From positions 248,001 to 312,000 of the forward strand of contig NZ_JASISV010000002.1 of the NCBI RefSeq assembly GCF_030063305.1: a stretch of 64,000 nt of DNA, read 5' to 3'. The stretch comes from Salinibacterium sp. G-O1. Lineage in GTDB: Bacteria; Actinomycetota; Actinomycetes; Actinomycetales; Microbacteriaceae. This document shows positions 24,392 through 33,364 of this stretch, in pieces; position 1 is the first letter of the stretch; the number at the start of each line of letters is the position of its first letter. Under the pieces are notes generated by a model. The model was given only the letters and a program-made list of their open reading frames with translations, ran no database searches and was not told where the DNA came from. A program made the translations under genes and the position numbers.

Positions 24392-25573
24392 CTAGGTGAG
24401 ACTCGCGTATATCTCTTGAGTGCGAGCTGCGATTGTCACCCAGCTGAAGTCGGTTTCGGCCCGAACGCGACCAGCGGCGCCCATCTTCTTGGCGTTGACC
24501 GGGTCACTGACGACCTCGGCCAGTGCCGCGGCGAGGTCGGCGACGAACCGGTCGGGGTCGGTCGGGGTGCCGGTGCCGTCCTCAACCTGATCGATCGGAA
24601 CCAACCTGCCGGTCACGCCGTCGACAATCACCTCGGGGATTCCGCCAGTGGCGGTGCCCACCACGGGAACCCCGCAGGCCATCGCCTCAAGATTCACGAT
24701 CCCCAGCGGTTCGTACACGGACGGGCACACAAAGGTGGTGGCCTGGGTGAGCACGGCCGAGAGGTCGTGCTGGCTTAGCAACTTGTCGATCCACACCACT
24801 CCGGAACGCTCGGCCTGAAGGGCCTGCACGCCTGCCTGCACTTCTGCAAGGATCTCCGGGGTGTCGGGCGCGCCCGCGCAGAGCACGAGCTGTACTTCCG
24901 GCGGGAGCATCGCGGCGGCGCGAAGCAGGTATGGGAGCCCCTTTTGGCGCGTAATCCTGCCGACGAACACGACGGAGGGGCGGTCGGGGTCGATCCCGAG
25001 CTCGCGCACGATGGTGTCATCGTCCACCGGCTTCCACCGCGCCAGGTCGATGCCGTTGTGGACGGTGATCACCTTCTGCTCGTCCAGCGATGGGTAGCAG
25101 CGCAGGATGTCGCGACGCATGCCCTCGCTGACGGCGATGACCGCCGCCGCCCCCTCAAAAGCTGTGCGTTCGATCCAGCTCGACACGCGGTAGCCGCCGC
25201 CGAGCTGCTCAGCCTTCCAGGGACGCAGCGGTTCGAGGCTGTGTGCGGTGGCTACGTGAGGAATCCCATGCAGCATCGAGGCGAGGTGGCCTGCGGCGTT
25301 GGCGTACCAGGTGTGGGAGTGAACGATGTCGGCTCCGGCCACATCCTGTGCGATCTGCAGGTCGACGCCGAGTGTCGCAAGCGCGGAGTTTGCTGCACCA
25401 AGCTCGGATGGCACACCGTAGGCGTGCACGTCTGGTTCATCGCGCGGCGCTCCGAAGCAACGTACGACGACATCGAGATCGCCGCGCAGAGCCCTTACGA
25501 GTTCGGCGACGTGCACTCCAGCTCCGCCATACACCTCAGGTGGATATTCCTTGCTGATCAGATCTACTCGCAT
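24392..25573 (-). CDS. glgA: Actinobacterial GlgA (GlgM-type) glucosyltransferase
   Basis: A 393-residue GT4 enzyme with N-terminal KEYPPEVYGGAGVHV (glycine-rich donor/acceptor loop) and C-terminal VFVGRITRQKGL and EPLGIVNLEAMACG (E-x7-E). Annotated as glycogen synthase, but in mycobacteria the orthologue (GlgM) mainly makes alpha-maltose-1-phosphate from ADP-glucose and glucose-1-phosphate. The short length (classical GlgA is about 480) matches the actinobacterial form. It diverges from glgC across a 61-bp gap, so ADP-glucose producer and consumer are probably co-regulated. Confidence 0.94.
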   Translation of the reverse strand: MRVDLISKEYPPEVYGGAGVHVAELVRALRGDLDVVVRCFGAPRDEPDVHAYGVPSELGAANSALATLGVDLQIAQDVAGADIVHSHTWYANAAGHLASMLHGIPHVATAHSLEPLRPWKAEQLGGGYRVSSWIERTAFEGAAAVIAVSEGMRRDILRCYPSLDEQKVITVHNGIDLARWKPVDDDTIVRELGIDPDRPSVVFVGRITRQKGLPYLLRAAAMLPPEVQLVLCAGAPDTPEILAEVQAGVQALQAERSGVVWIDKLLSQHDLSAVLTQATTFVCPSVYEPLGIVNLEAMACGVPVVGTATGGIPEVIVDGVTGRLVPIDQVEDGTGTPTDPDRFVADLAAALAEVVSDPVNAKKMGAAGRVRAETDFSWVTIAARTQEIYASLT

Positions 25574-25579
25574 GGCAAG

Positions 25580-25585
25580 ACGCTA
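25580..25585 (-). promoter_or_regulatory. -10 element (TAGCGT) for leaderless glgA
   Basis: TAGCGT lies six bases before the glgA ATG; no ribosome binding site is present. Confidence 0.55.
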
Positions 25586-25622
25586 CTCCACATGAGTGCA
25601 ACAAAACCGCTCGCACCTCCCC

Positions 25623-25628
25623 TAGTGT
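25623..25628 (+). promoter_or_regulatory. -10 element (TAGTGT) for leaderless glgC
   Basis: TAGTGT lies six bases before the glgC ATG; no ribosome binding site is present. The spacing is the same as for divergent glgA. Confidence 0.55.
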
Positions 25629-25634
25629 TGCCTC

Positions 25635-26873
25635 ATGTCATCAAAGAAGATATTCGGCATCGTCCTCGCTGGCGGTGAAGGTAAGCGCCTCATGCCCCTC
25701 ACAGCTGACAGGGCCAAACCCGCAGTGCCGTTCGCGGGCGGCTATCGACTTATCGACTTTGCGCTGAGCAACCTCATCAACTCGGGGTTGCGTCAGATCG
25801 TGGTGCTCACCCAGTACAAGTCCCACAGCCTCGACAGGCACGTGTCGCAGACCTGGCGTCTCAGCCAGGTGCTCAACGCCTACGTCGCCTCAGTTCCGGC
25901 TCAGCAGCGACTGGGCAAGCGCTGGTTCAGCGGTTCGGCCGATGCCATCCTTCAGAGCCTCAACCTGCTTCGCGATGAGAAGCCGGACATCGTGATCGTC
26001 GTTGGCGCCGACCACGTCTACCGCATGGACTTCAGCCAAATGGTCGAGGCGCACATCGCCTCAGGTTTCGGGGTCACGGTGGCAGCCATCCGCCAGCCGA
26101 TCGCCCTCGCTGATCAATTCGGTGTGATCGAAGTCGATTCTGAGAACCCCGCAAAGATTGCCGCATTTCACGAGAAGCCGAAGAAACCGATTGGGCTCGC
26201 TGACTCTCCTGAAGAGGTGCTTGCGTCGATGGGTAACTACATCTTCGACGCAGACGTGCTCATGGATGCCGTGCAGCGAGACGGTGAGCGCTCGGACTCC
26301 AACCACGACATGGGCGGCGACATCGTTCCCGACTTCGTCTCGCGCGGCCTTGCCGGTGTGTACGACCTGAACCGGAATGAAGTGCCTGGCTCCACCGAAC
26401 GCGACCGCTTCTACTGGCGCGATGTCGGTACGATCGAGTCATTCTTCGATGCTCACCAGGATCTGATCGCTGCACTGCCGATCTTCAACCTGTACAACAC
26501 CGAGTGGCCGATTTTCAGCCAGCAGCTCAACTCTCCCCCGGCCAAGTTCGTGCGTGACGCCCAAGGCAACCAGGGCACCATGATCGACTCGATCATCTCG
26601 CTCGGCTGCGTCATCTCCGGCGCACAAATCGAGCGCAGCATGATCGGCCCATGGGTGGTCGCAGGGTCTGGTGCGAGTGTCGTCGACTCGGTCGTCTTCG
26701 AGAAGGTACGCATCGAGCCAAACTCAACGGTCCGACGCGCTATTCTCGACAAAGAGGTCGTCATCACCGAGGGCGCCTCCGTCGGCGTCGACCATGATGC
26801 CGATCGTGCGCGCGGCTTTACGGTTACCGAAACGGGAATCACCGTTGTCGGAAAGGGCGTTGTCGTCACCTGA
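25635..26873 (+). CDS. glgC: Glucose-1-phosphate adenylyltransferase
   Basis: A 412-residue ADP-glucose pyrophosphorylase. The nucleotide-binding loop GGEGKRLMPLTADRAKPAVP opens the protein, followed by GADHVYRMDF (metal Asp) and IAAFHEKPKKP. The left-handed beta-helix C-terminal domain spans about residues 290-400 (VVDSVVFEKVRIEPNSTV). It makes ADP-glucose from ATP and glucose-1-phosphate, the committed step of bacterial glycogen synthesis, and is normally allosterically controlled. It diverges from glgA. serB follows after 26 bases on the same strand. Confidence 0.96.
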   Translation: MSSKKIFGIVLAGGEGKRLMPLTADRAKPAVPFAGGYRLIDFALSNLINSGLRQIVVLTQYKSHSLDRHVSQTWRLSQVLNAYVASVPAQQRLGKRWFSGSADAILQSLNLLRDEKPDIVIVVGADHVYRMDFSQMVEAHIASGFGVTVAAIRQPIALADQFGVIEVDSENPAKIAAFHEKPKKPIGLADSPEEVLASMGNYIFDADVLMDAVQRDGERSDSNHDMGGDIVPDFVSRGLAGVYDLNRNEVPGSTERDRFYWRDVGTIESFFDAHQDLIAALPIFNLYNTEWPIFSQQLNSPPAKFVRDAQGNQGTMIDSIISLGCVISGAQIERSMIGPWVVAGSGASVVDSVVFEKVRIEPNSTVRRAILDKEVVITEGASVGVDHDADRARGFTVTETGITVVGKGVVVT

Positions 26874-26899
26874 TCCACGCCCTGCGGAAGGCCACGTCT

Positions 26900-27538
26900 A
26901 TGCCCAGCTTCCTTGTCGTGCTCGACGTCGATTCGACCCTCATCGAGGATGAGGTCATCGAGTTGCTCGCCGCGCACTCCGGTTCTCTCACGGAAGTTGA
27001 GGCGATCACCCGCCAGGCGATGAACGGCGAGCTGGACTTCGCAGAGAGCCTTCGGGCGCGGGTTGCGACCCTTAAAGGTCTTCCGGAGTCGGTGTTCGCA
27101 ACGGTTCGAGCCGAGGTAACCGTGACTCGCGGTGTGCCCGAGATGGTTGCGGCCATTCACGCTGCAGACGGGTGCGTAGGGGTCGTCTCAGGCGGCTTCC
27201 ACGAGATCATCGACCCCGTGGCGGCCGAACTCGGTCTCGACTACTGCCGGGCCAACCGGCTTGAGGTCACCGACGGCGTTCTCACCGGCGGCGTCATCGG
27301 CCAGATTGTGGATGCCGCAGCAAAAGCCACCACGTTGAAGCAGTGGGCCGACGACTGTGGGGTGCCGCTCTCCCGAACCGTCGCCGTCGGAGATGGCGCC
27401 AACGACCTCGAAATGATGGCCATTGCCGGGCTCGCGGTGGGGTTCGACGCGAAAGCTCCGGTGCGAGACCTCGCTGGCGTGCTGATCGATGAGCGCGACC
27501 TTGCACAAGTGCTGCCCCTTCTGGGCTTGCGCGGCTGA
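26900..27538 (+). CDS. serB: Phosphoserine phosphatase
   Basis: A 212-residue HAD phosphatase: motif I DVDSTLIEDE (Asp9 nucleophile, Asp11 acid), motif II VVSGGFHE, motif III Lys in AAAKATTLKQW and motif IV GDGANDLEMM. It removes phosphate from O-phosphoserine, the last step of serine synthesis. It is the short form, lacking the N-terminal ACT domain. The ATG has GGAAGG nine bases upstream. Its closeness to glgC suggests co-transcription, though no functional tie is evident. Confidence 0.92.
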   Translation: MPSFLVVLDVDSTLIEDEVIELLAAHSGSLTEVEAITRQAMNGELDFAESLRARVATLKGLPESVFATVRAEVTVTRGVPEMVAAIHAADGCVGVVSGGFHEIIDPVAAELGLDYCRANRLEVTDGVLTGGVIGQIVDAAAKATTLKQWADDCGVPLSRTVAVGDGANDLEMMAIAGLAVGFDAKAPVRDLAGVLIDERDLAQVLPLLGLRG

Positions 27539-27571
27539 TTTCAGAACGTCGGGGCGTCGCTGCAGCGTGAG

Positions 27572-28306
27572 TTAGTGACCCATCCCAAGTCCACCATCGA
27601 CGGGGATGACAGCGCCGGAGATGTAGCCGGCCTCGTCACCTGCGAGCCAGCGAATCACCCTGGCGACCTCGAGCGGACTGGCGAACCTGCCCGCCGGAAT
27701 TTGCTTCAGGTACGCCTTCTGCTGCTCGTCCGGCAACGCGGCCGTCATGTCGGTTTCGATGAATCCGGGAGCAACGACGTTGGCGGTGATGCCTCGGCTG
27801 CCCAATTCTCTCGTCACGGAACGGGCGAGGCCCACAAGCCCGCTCTTCGATGCCGAATAGTTCACCTGTCCGGCCGATCCGAGCAGGCCGACCACGCTCG
27901 AAACCAGGATGATGCGTCCAAATCTGGCCTTCATCATCCCCTTGGAGGCGCGTTTGACGACCCGGAACGCTCCGCTCAGGTTGGTGTCGATCACGTCAGT
28001 GAAATCGTCGTCAGACATGCGCATGAGCAGGGTGTCCCTGGTGATCCCTGCATTGGCGACGAGAATTTCCACTGCGCCAAGCTGAGCTTCGATTTCGGCG
28101 AATGCGGCATCGAGGCTCGCGGAATCCGTCACGTCGGCGATGACGGTGAGCGATCCGTCCGGACCGCTCCCTGAGCGTGCCGTGACGGCGACTCTGTGGC
28201 CCGCTGCCACGAAATCTTCTGCGATGGCCCATCCGATTCCGCGGTTGCCGCCGGTCACAAGGACGGTGCGTGGAATGAAGTCTGCTGGGAGTTCTCCGCT
28301 GGTCAT
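27572..28306 (-). CDS. fabG: SDR-family 3-oxoacyl-ACP reductase
   Basis: A 244-residue short-chain dehydrogenase: cofactor loop VTGGNRGIGW, NAGITRDTLLMRM, catalytic Ser in ILVSSVVGLLG and the Y-x3-K pair in VNYSASKSGL. The C-terminus GYISGAVIPVDGGLGMGH is typical of FabG. It reduces 3-oxoacyl-ACP with NADPH, although other ketone substrates are possible because no fab cluster surrounds it. An ATG at 28318 is an alternative, but the ATG at 28306 is preceded by GGAG and TATGCT. It converges on serB. Confidence 0.88.
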   Translation of the reverse strand: MTSGELPADFIPRTVLVTGGNRGIGWAIAEDFVAAGHRVAVTARSGSGPDGSLTVIADVTDSASLDAAFAEIEAQLGAVEILVANAGITRDTLLMRMSDDDFTDVIDTNLSGAFRVVKRASKGMMKARFGRIILVSSVVGLLGSAGQVNYSASKSGLVGLARSVTRELGSRGITANVVAPGFIETDMTAALPDEQQKAYLKQIPAGRFASPLEVARVIRWLAGDEAGYISGAVIPVDGGLGMGH

Positions 28307-28313
28307 GCGCTCC

Positions 28314-28319
28314 AGCATA
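28314..28319 (-). promoter_or_regulatory. -10 element (TATGCT) for fabG
   Basis: TATGCT ends seven bases before the chosen fabG ATG. A GGAG is also in the spacer, so the transcript could be leaderless or have a very short leader. Confidence 0.4.
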
Positions 28320-28417
28320 TAGTCGCGCGATTGCGACGTAGGCTTGTAAGGAGGTGTCAGCCGACCCTCAGGTGGCCGCGTCTGGGACTTCGTGGGCCAG
28401 GTAGCAGAGCAGGAATT

Positions 28418-28699
28418 GTGAACCAGAAGCAGTCGATCACGTCGCTCCCAGAATCACCCCAGGATGACCAGCGCAGGCGGGTCATTCGGTACTCGGTTGC
28501 CATGAGCATTCGCGTCGCCTGTGTCATAGCCTGTTTCTTCGCGCAGGGATGGTGGCTGCTAGCCTGCGTAATCGGCGCACTCGTTCTGCCGTACATTGCT
28601 GTGGTTATCGCGAATGTCGGCGGCAAAGAGGGTGACGCGGTCGAGCGGCCGGGATCGATCCTGCCGGTGTATAGAGCACCGGGGGCTCACCACGAGTGA
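28418..28699 (+). CDS. DUF3099-like small membrane protein
   Basis: A 93-residue protein. A polar N-terminus (QKQSITSLPESPQDDQRRRV) is followed by two hydrophobic helices (about residues 30-45 and 49-67: GWWLLACVIGALVLPYIAVV) and a short cytoplasmic tail. The arrangement matches the DUF3099 family, which is common in actinobacteria and has no known function. The GTG at 28418 has AGGA close upstream; the open frame further upstream has no such site. It is the first gene of a three-gene run with a small Cys-rich protein and SURF1. Confidence 0.8.
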   Translation: MNQKQSITSLPESPQDDQRRRVIRYSVAMSIRVACVIACFFAQGWWLLACVIGALVLPYIAVVIANVGGKEGDAVERPGSILPVYRAPGAHHE

Positions 28700-28731
28700 A
28701 TGGCCGGTCCACACATGAAAGGTACTGACAC

Positions 28732-28962
28732 GTGATTGGCGCGGAGGGCCCTCTCATCGACCGATGCTCCCGGGCGGGATGCACGAATCCCGCGTCGGCA
28801 AAGGTCAATTGGCGCAATCCGCGAATCCACACCGAGGATCGTGTCAAGATCTGGCTCGCGTGCGACGAACACAGCGAATTCCTGCGCGATTATCTTGCTT
28901 CGCGTAGTTTCCCCGTGCTCGTCACTGGCCTCGACCAGGACGTGAGTGTGGTGCCGACATGA
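28732..28962 (+). CDS. Small protein with a C-x4-C / C-x2-H zinc-site pattern
   Basis: A 76-residue soluble protein of unknown function. Cys12, Cys17, Cys44 and His47 form a possible single zinc site (RCSRAGC and ACDEH). Between them lies NWRNPRIHTEDRVKIW. Similar short actinobacterial proteins carry unreliable acetone-carboxylase-like names. The GTG start has AAAGG eight bases upstream. The stop overlaps the SURF1 start as ATGA, so the two are translationally coupled, which hints at a role linked to cytochrome oxidase maturation. Confidence 0.75.
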   Translation: MIGAEGPLIDRCSRAGCTNPASAKVNWRNPRIHTEDRVKIWLACDEHSEFLRDYLASRSFPVLVTGLDQDVSVVPT

Positions 28963-29804
28963 AGAACTGGGGCTTTGCCTTCTCGCGGCGGTGGCTCGGG
29001 TATCTCGCGCTCGTCATCGTCTTCGCCATCGGCTGCGCAGGGTTGTCGTACTGGCAGGTGGCGCGTCGGGACGAGGCCAGGGCGGAGATTACCCGCGTCG
29101 ATGCAAACTGGGCGTCAGCGCCCAGGCCCGTGACCGAGGTGCTTTTCACGCTGGATGCCTTCGACCCTGACGACAAATGGACGCCGGTCACCATGACCGG
29201 CCACTATCTTGCCGATGACGAGTTGCTCGCCCGCGGACGCCCACTCGACAGCAACGCCGGCTTTGAGCAGCTCGTACCCTTCGAACTCGACGACGGCTCG
29301 GTCTTCATTGTCGACCGTGGCTGGATTCGGGCGGGCAATGAACAGGATGCCCCGGATTCGGTCCCGCAGGTTCCGGCGGGCGAGATCACGGTGGTCGCCC
29401 GTCTGAAGGCCGGCGAGCCCAACATCCCCGGTCGGTCGGCTCCCGATGGACAGGTCGCCACCATTAATCTGACGACCATCGCCGACATCATTGACCGGCC
29501 GATCTTCACCGGCGCGTACGGGCTCATGGCCAGCGAAGATCCTGCTCCAGCAGTCCGGCCCGTGGCCGTCACCAAGCCCGTCGCCGACGAAGGCCCTCAC
29601 CTTTCGTACGCGTTCCAGTGGATCGTGTTCGGGCTCATGGCGTTCGTCGGGCTGGGCTGGGCGATCAGGCAGGAGTACCGCGTCAGGAACGCCGACGATC
29701 CGCAGGAGCGTGAGCGTGCAGAGGCGCGACGCCTCAAGGCTGAAGCGAAGGCTCCCACCGATGCCGAGATCGAAGACGCAATTCTGGATCGCGTCGACCG
29801 TTAG
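28959..29804 (+). CDS. SURF1-family cytochrome oxidase assembly protein
   Basis: A 281-residue SURF1 homologue with an N-terminal transmembrane helix (about residues 13-31, LGYLALVIVFAIGCAGLSYW), the family sequence LSYWQVARRDEARAEI, a large external domain with VDRGWIRAGNEQDAP, and a C-terminal helix at about 217-236 containing YAFQWIVFGLMAFVGLGW. SURF1 assists haem a insertion or assembly of cytochrome c oxidase in the membrane. A charged coiled-coil-like tail follows the second helix. ctaA and ctaB lie 7 kb downstream. Its TAG stop overlaps the convergent ABC-F stop. Confidence 0.92.
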   Translation: MKNWGFAFSRRWLGYLALVIVFAIGCAGLSYWQVARRDEARAEITRVDANWASAPRPVTEVLFTLDAFDPDDKWTPVTMTGHYLADDELLARGRPLDSNAGFEQLVPFELDDGSVFIVDRGWIRAGNEQDAPDSVPQVPAGEITVVARLKAGEPNIPGRSAPDGQVATINLTTIADIIDRPIFTGAYGLMASEDPAPAVRPVAVTKPVADEGPHLSYAFQWIVFGLMAFVGLGWAIRQEYRVRNADDPQERERAEARRLKAEAKAPTDAEIEDAILDRVDR

Positions 29805-31399
29805 GCGAGCGAGATGAGCTCCGCGTAGTCCTTGTTCCAGTGATCCTCGATGCCGTCAGGCAGGATGAGTACTCTTTCGGGGTTGAGAGCCTCAACGGCG
29901 CCCTCATCGTGACTCACCAACACCACGGCGCCGCTGTAGCTCGCCAGGGCGCCCAGGATCTCTTCACGGCTTGCCGGGTCGAGGTTGTTGGTCGGCTCAT
30001 CCAGCAGCAGCACGTTGGCTCCACTGACGACGATCATGGCCAGTGCGAGTCGTGTCTTCTCGCCGCCGGAGAGAACTCCCGCGAGCTTGTGGCCGTCGTC
30101 GCCCGTGAAGAGGAACGAGCCGAGTACACGACGCGCCTCCATCTCGGTGATGCTCAGTGAGGACGACACCATGTTTTGCAGCACGGTTCGCTTGACGTCG
30201 ATGGTCTCGTGCTCCTGCGCGTAGTACCCGACGCGCAACCCGTGTCCCGGTTCGATCTGGCCGGTGTCTGGTTTGTCGACGCCAGCCAGCATCCTGAGCA
30301 GGGTCGTCTTGCCTGCACCGTTGAAGCCGAGGATGACGACCTTGGAGCCACGGTCGATCGCGAGGTCCACCGCGGTAAAGATCTCCAGTGAGCCGTAGCT
30401 CTTGCTGAGATTGGATGCCATGAGGGGCGTTCGACCGCACGGTGCCGGCTCCGGGAATCGCAGCTTTGCGACCCTGTCGACGCTTCTGACCTCATCAAGG
30501 CCGGCGAGCAGCTTCTCGGCGCGGGCGACCATCTGGTGGGCGGCCGCTGCTTTCGAGGCCTTCGCCCCGAATTTCGCTGCCTGCGTGGTGAGCACGCCAG
30601 CCTTTTTCTCGGCGTTGACGCGCTCTTTTTTGCGGCGCTCTTCGTCGGCCGCGCGCTGCTTGTGGTAATTCTTCCAGCCCATGTTGTACTGGTCGATCGT
30701 CTGTCGGTTCGCGTCGAGGTAGAAGACCTTGTTGACGGTCTCTTCCACGAGAGCCACATCGTGAGTGATCACGATGAGTCCGCCGGAGAACCCTTTCAGG
30801 AACTCCCGCAGCCAGACGACCGAATCGGCGTCGAGGTGGTTGGTCGGCTCATCCAGGAGCATGGTGTCTGCCCCGGAGAAGAGAATGCGGGCGAGCTCGA
30901 TGCGTCGGCGCTGCCCACCGGAGAGGGTCGAGAGCTTCTGATCCAGGATGTGGTCGGGCAGGCTCAGGTTGCTCGCGATCGACGCAGCCTCGGCCTCGGC
31001 GGCATAGCCACCGAGCGCGGTGAAGCGTTCCTCGAGATTGCCGTACTTCTTCATGGCCGCTGCGCTGAGCGCTGCATCCGGGTTGGCCATGTCTTCCATC
31101 GACTTAGCCATACCCACAACGATCGATCCCAGACCGCGGGCGTCGAGGATTCGGGTGCGAGCAAGGTCTTCGGGATTACCCGAGCGCGGGTCTTGCGGCA
31201 GGTAGCCAATCTCGCCGGTGCGGTCGATTCGACCCGCTGCCGGCTGCAACTCCCCCGCCAGGGTCTTGGTGAGGGTGGTCTTGCCGGCGCCATTACGCCC
31301 GACCAGACCGATCTTGTCTCCGCGGTCAACGCGGAAAGAGACCTCGTCCATCAGGAGGCGTGCGCCGACGCGTAGCTCGAGATCGTGCACAGAAAGCAC
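29801..31399 (-). CDS. ABC-F family ribosome-associated ATPase
   Basis: A 532-residue protein with two ABC domains and no membrane segment. First set: GRNGAGKTT, LSGGQRRRIELAR, LLDEPTNHLD. Second set: GFNGAGKTT, LSGGEKTRLALA, LLLDEPTNNLD. The charged linker between them (KQRAADEERRKKERV) is the P-site tRNA interaction motif region of ABC-F factors. These proteins bind the ribosomal E site and rescue or regulate translation, and some give antibiotic protection; which applies here cannot be told. The GTG start has AAAGGA upstream. The leader region is 141 bp, shared with divergent bioY. Confidence 0.92.
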   Translation of the reverse strand: MLSVHDLELRVGARLLMDEVSFRVDRGDKIGLVGRNGAGKTTLTKTLAGELQPAAGRIDRTGEIGYLPQDPRSGNPEDLARTRILDARGLGSIVVGMAKSMEDMANPDAALSAAAMKKYGNLEERFTALGGYAAEAEAASIASNLSLPDHILDQKLSTLSGGQRRRIELARILFSGADTMLLDEPTNHLDADSVVWLREFLKGFSGGLIVITHDVALVEETVNKVFYLDANRQTIDQYNMGWKNYHKQRAADEERRKKERVNAEKKAGVLTTQAAKFGAKASKAAAAHQMVARAEKLLAGLDEVRSVDRVAKLRFPEPAPCGRTPLMASNLSKSYGSLEIFTAVDLAIDRGSKVVILGFNGAGKTTLLRMLAGVDKPDTGQIEPGHGLRVGYYAQEHETIDVKRTVLQNMVSSSLSITEMEARRVLGSFLFTGDDGHKLAGVLSGGEKTRLALAMIVVSGANVLLLDEPTNNLDPASREEILGALASYSGAVVLVSHDEGAVEALNPERVLILPDGIEDHWNKDYAELISLA

Positions 31400-31540
31400 A
31401 GTGGAAATCCTTTAGTAATAAAGAACGGCCAGTTCTTTTGGAGGGGAAGGGTACGGTCCAACAGCGCACCAGCCAGCTAGTCTACTTCGTGGAGCGGTGC
31501 ACATGGCCCCGATCCGTTTTCAGATCTTCGAGGAGCAACT

Positions 31541-32164
31541 TTGAGCAACCTGTCCCTGGCCCTCGGGCGACCAACTCTGGCTGACCGCGTCATTAGTCGC
31601 ACTCTTGCGCGGGATGTCGCTCTCGTCGTTGCAGGAGCCGCCCTGACTGCCGTTTCAGCCCAGATCGCCGTGCCACTGTGGCCCGTGCCCGTCACCGGCC
31701 AGACTCTGGCTGTATTGCTTGTCGGAGTGACGCTGGGTGCTGTGCGCGGTGGCGTTTCGATGGTGCTGTACGCCCTGCTCGGAATCGTCGGTCTGCCCGT
31801 GTTCAGCGAGTCCTCGTCGGGCTGGGGTGTCGTTGCCGGTCCCACCGGCGGATACATCATCGGGTTCATCTTCGCCGCGATTCTCACCGGATGGCTCGCC
31901 CAGCGCGAATGGGATCGCAAACTCTTGCGAGCATTTGTGGCGTTTGTGGCCGGATCCGTCGTGACCTTCGCCTTCGGTCTGCCCTGGCTCGCCGCCTACC
32001 TGGGCGCCGTCGGCGCACCCACCGACCTCAACTACGTGCTCAGCGCTGGCTTGTACCCGTTCATCCTCGGTGGTGTGGTGAAAGCTGTCCTCGGCGCTGG
32101 CATCATCACTCTCGCGTGGGCGGCAGTCGGCCGTCGCGACAGGAAGAACGCGCAGCACCAGTAA
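31541..32164 (+). CDS. bioY: Biotin transporter substrate-binding subunit BioY
   Basis: A 207-residue integral membrane protein with about six hydrophobic segments. The family-specific stretch PLWPVPVTGQTLAVLLVG is at residues 46-63, and FSESSSGWGVVAGPTGGYI follows. BioY is the S component of ECF biotin transporters; it can work alone or with EcfAT, neither of which is adjacent. The TTG start is supported by GAGGAG seven bases upstream. No BirA operator is recognisable. A strong hairpin terminator follows 17 bases after the stop. Confidence 0.95.
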   Translation: MSNLSLALGRPTLADRVISRTLARDVALVVAGAALTAVSAQIAVPLWPVPVTGQTLAVLLVGVTLGAVRGGVSMVLYALLGIVGLPVFSESSSGWGVVAGPTGGYIIGFIFAAILTGWLAQREWDRKLLRAFVAFVAGSVVTFAFGLPWLAAYLGAVGAPTDLNYVLSAGLYPFILGGVVKAVLGAGIITLAWAAVGRRDRKNAQHQ

Positions 32165-32181
32165 GCACCGCAGCGAACGCG

Positions 32182-32216
32182 AACGGCCCGTGCGAAGCAT
32201 CGCACGGGCCGTTTTG
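32182..32216. terminator. Bidirectional intrinsic terminator between bioY and the sufT-like gene
   Basis: A perfect 14-bp stem (AACGGCCCGTGCGA / TCGCACGGGCCGTT) with loop AGCA is followed by TTTTG on the plus strand and preceded by A-rich flanks for the minus strand. It separates the convergent bioY and suf transcripts. Confidence 0.92.
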
Positions 32217-32229
32217 CAGTTCGGGGAGT

Positions 32230-32559
32230 TTAGATCGAGAATCCGAGCGCGCGCATCATGTCGCGCCCATCGTCGGTGATCTTCTCGGCGCCCCACGGCG
32301 GCATCCACACCCAATTGATGCGGAAAGCGTCGACGATGCCATCGAGCGACTGCGCGATCTGCTCCTCGATCACATCGGTGAGCGGACAACCGGCCGAGGT
32401 CAGCGTCATGCTGATGATGAGAGCGTTGCTCTCGTCATCCCAGCTGAGGTCGTAAATCAGACCGAGGTCAACGATGTTCACCCCGAGCTCGGGATCCATC
32501 ACATCTTTCAGTCCCTCTTCGACCTGATCGAAGAGTGCGGGCGCTAGGGCGGTCGACAT
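32230..32559 (-). CDS. sufT: Metal-sulfur cluster assembly factor (SufT/MIP18-like)
   Basis: A 109-residue DUF59/MIP18-family protein: DVMDPELGVNIVDLGLIYDL, then MTLTSAGCPLTDVIEEQI with the conserved cysteine and WVWMPPWGAEKITDDGRDMM. Members help insert or transfer Fe-S clusters. It is the last gene of the suf cluster, starting five bases after the sufC stop. A TAATCT element lies six bases before the ATG and overlaps the sufC stop, so it may also have its own start. Confidence 0.92.
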   Translation of the reverse strand: MSTALAPALFDQVEEGLKDVMDPELGVNIVDLGLIYDLSWDDESNALIISMTLTSAGCPLTDVIEEQIAQSLDGIVDAFRINWVWMPPWGAEKITDDGRDMMRALGFSI

Positions 32560-32563
32560 GGGG

Positions 32564-33328
<765 letters not shown>

Positions 33329-33364
33329 TGCTCTGTTTCCTGTTGGGGCCGTGACCGTGCTGGG

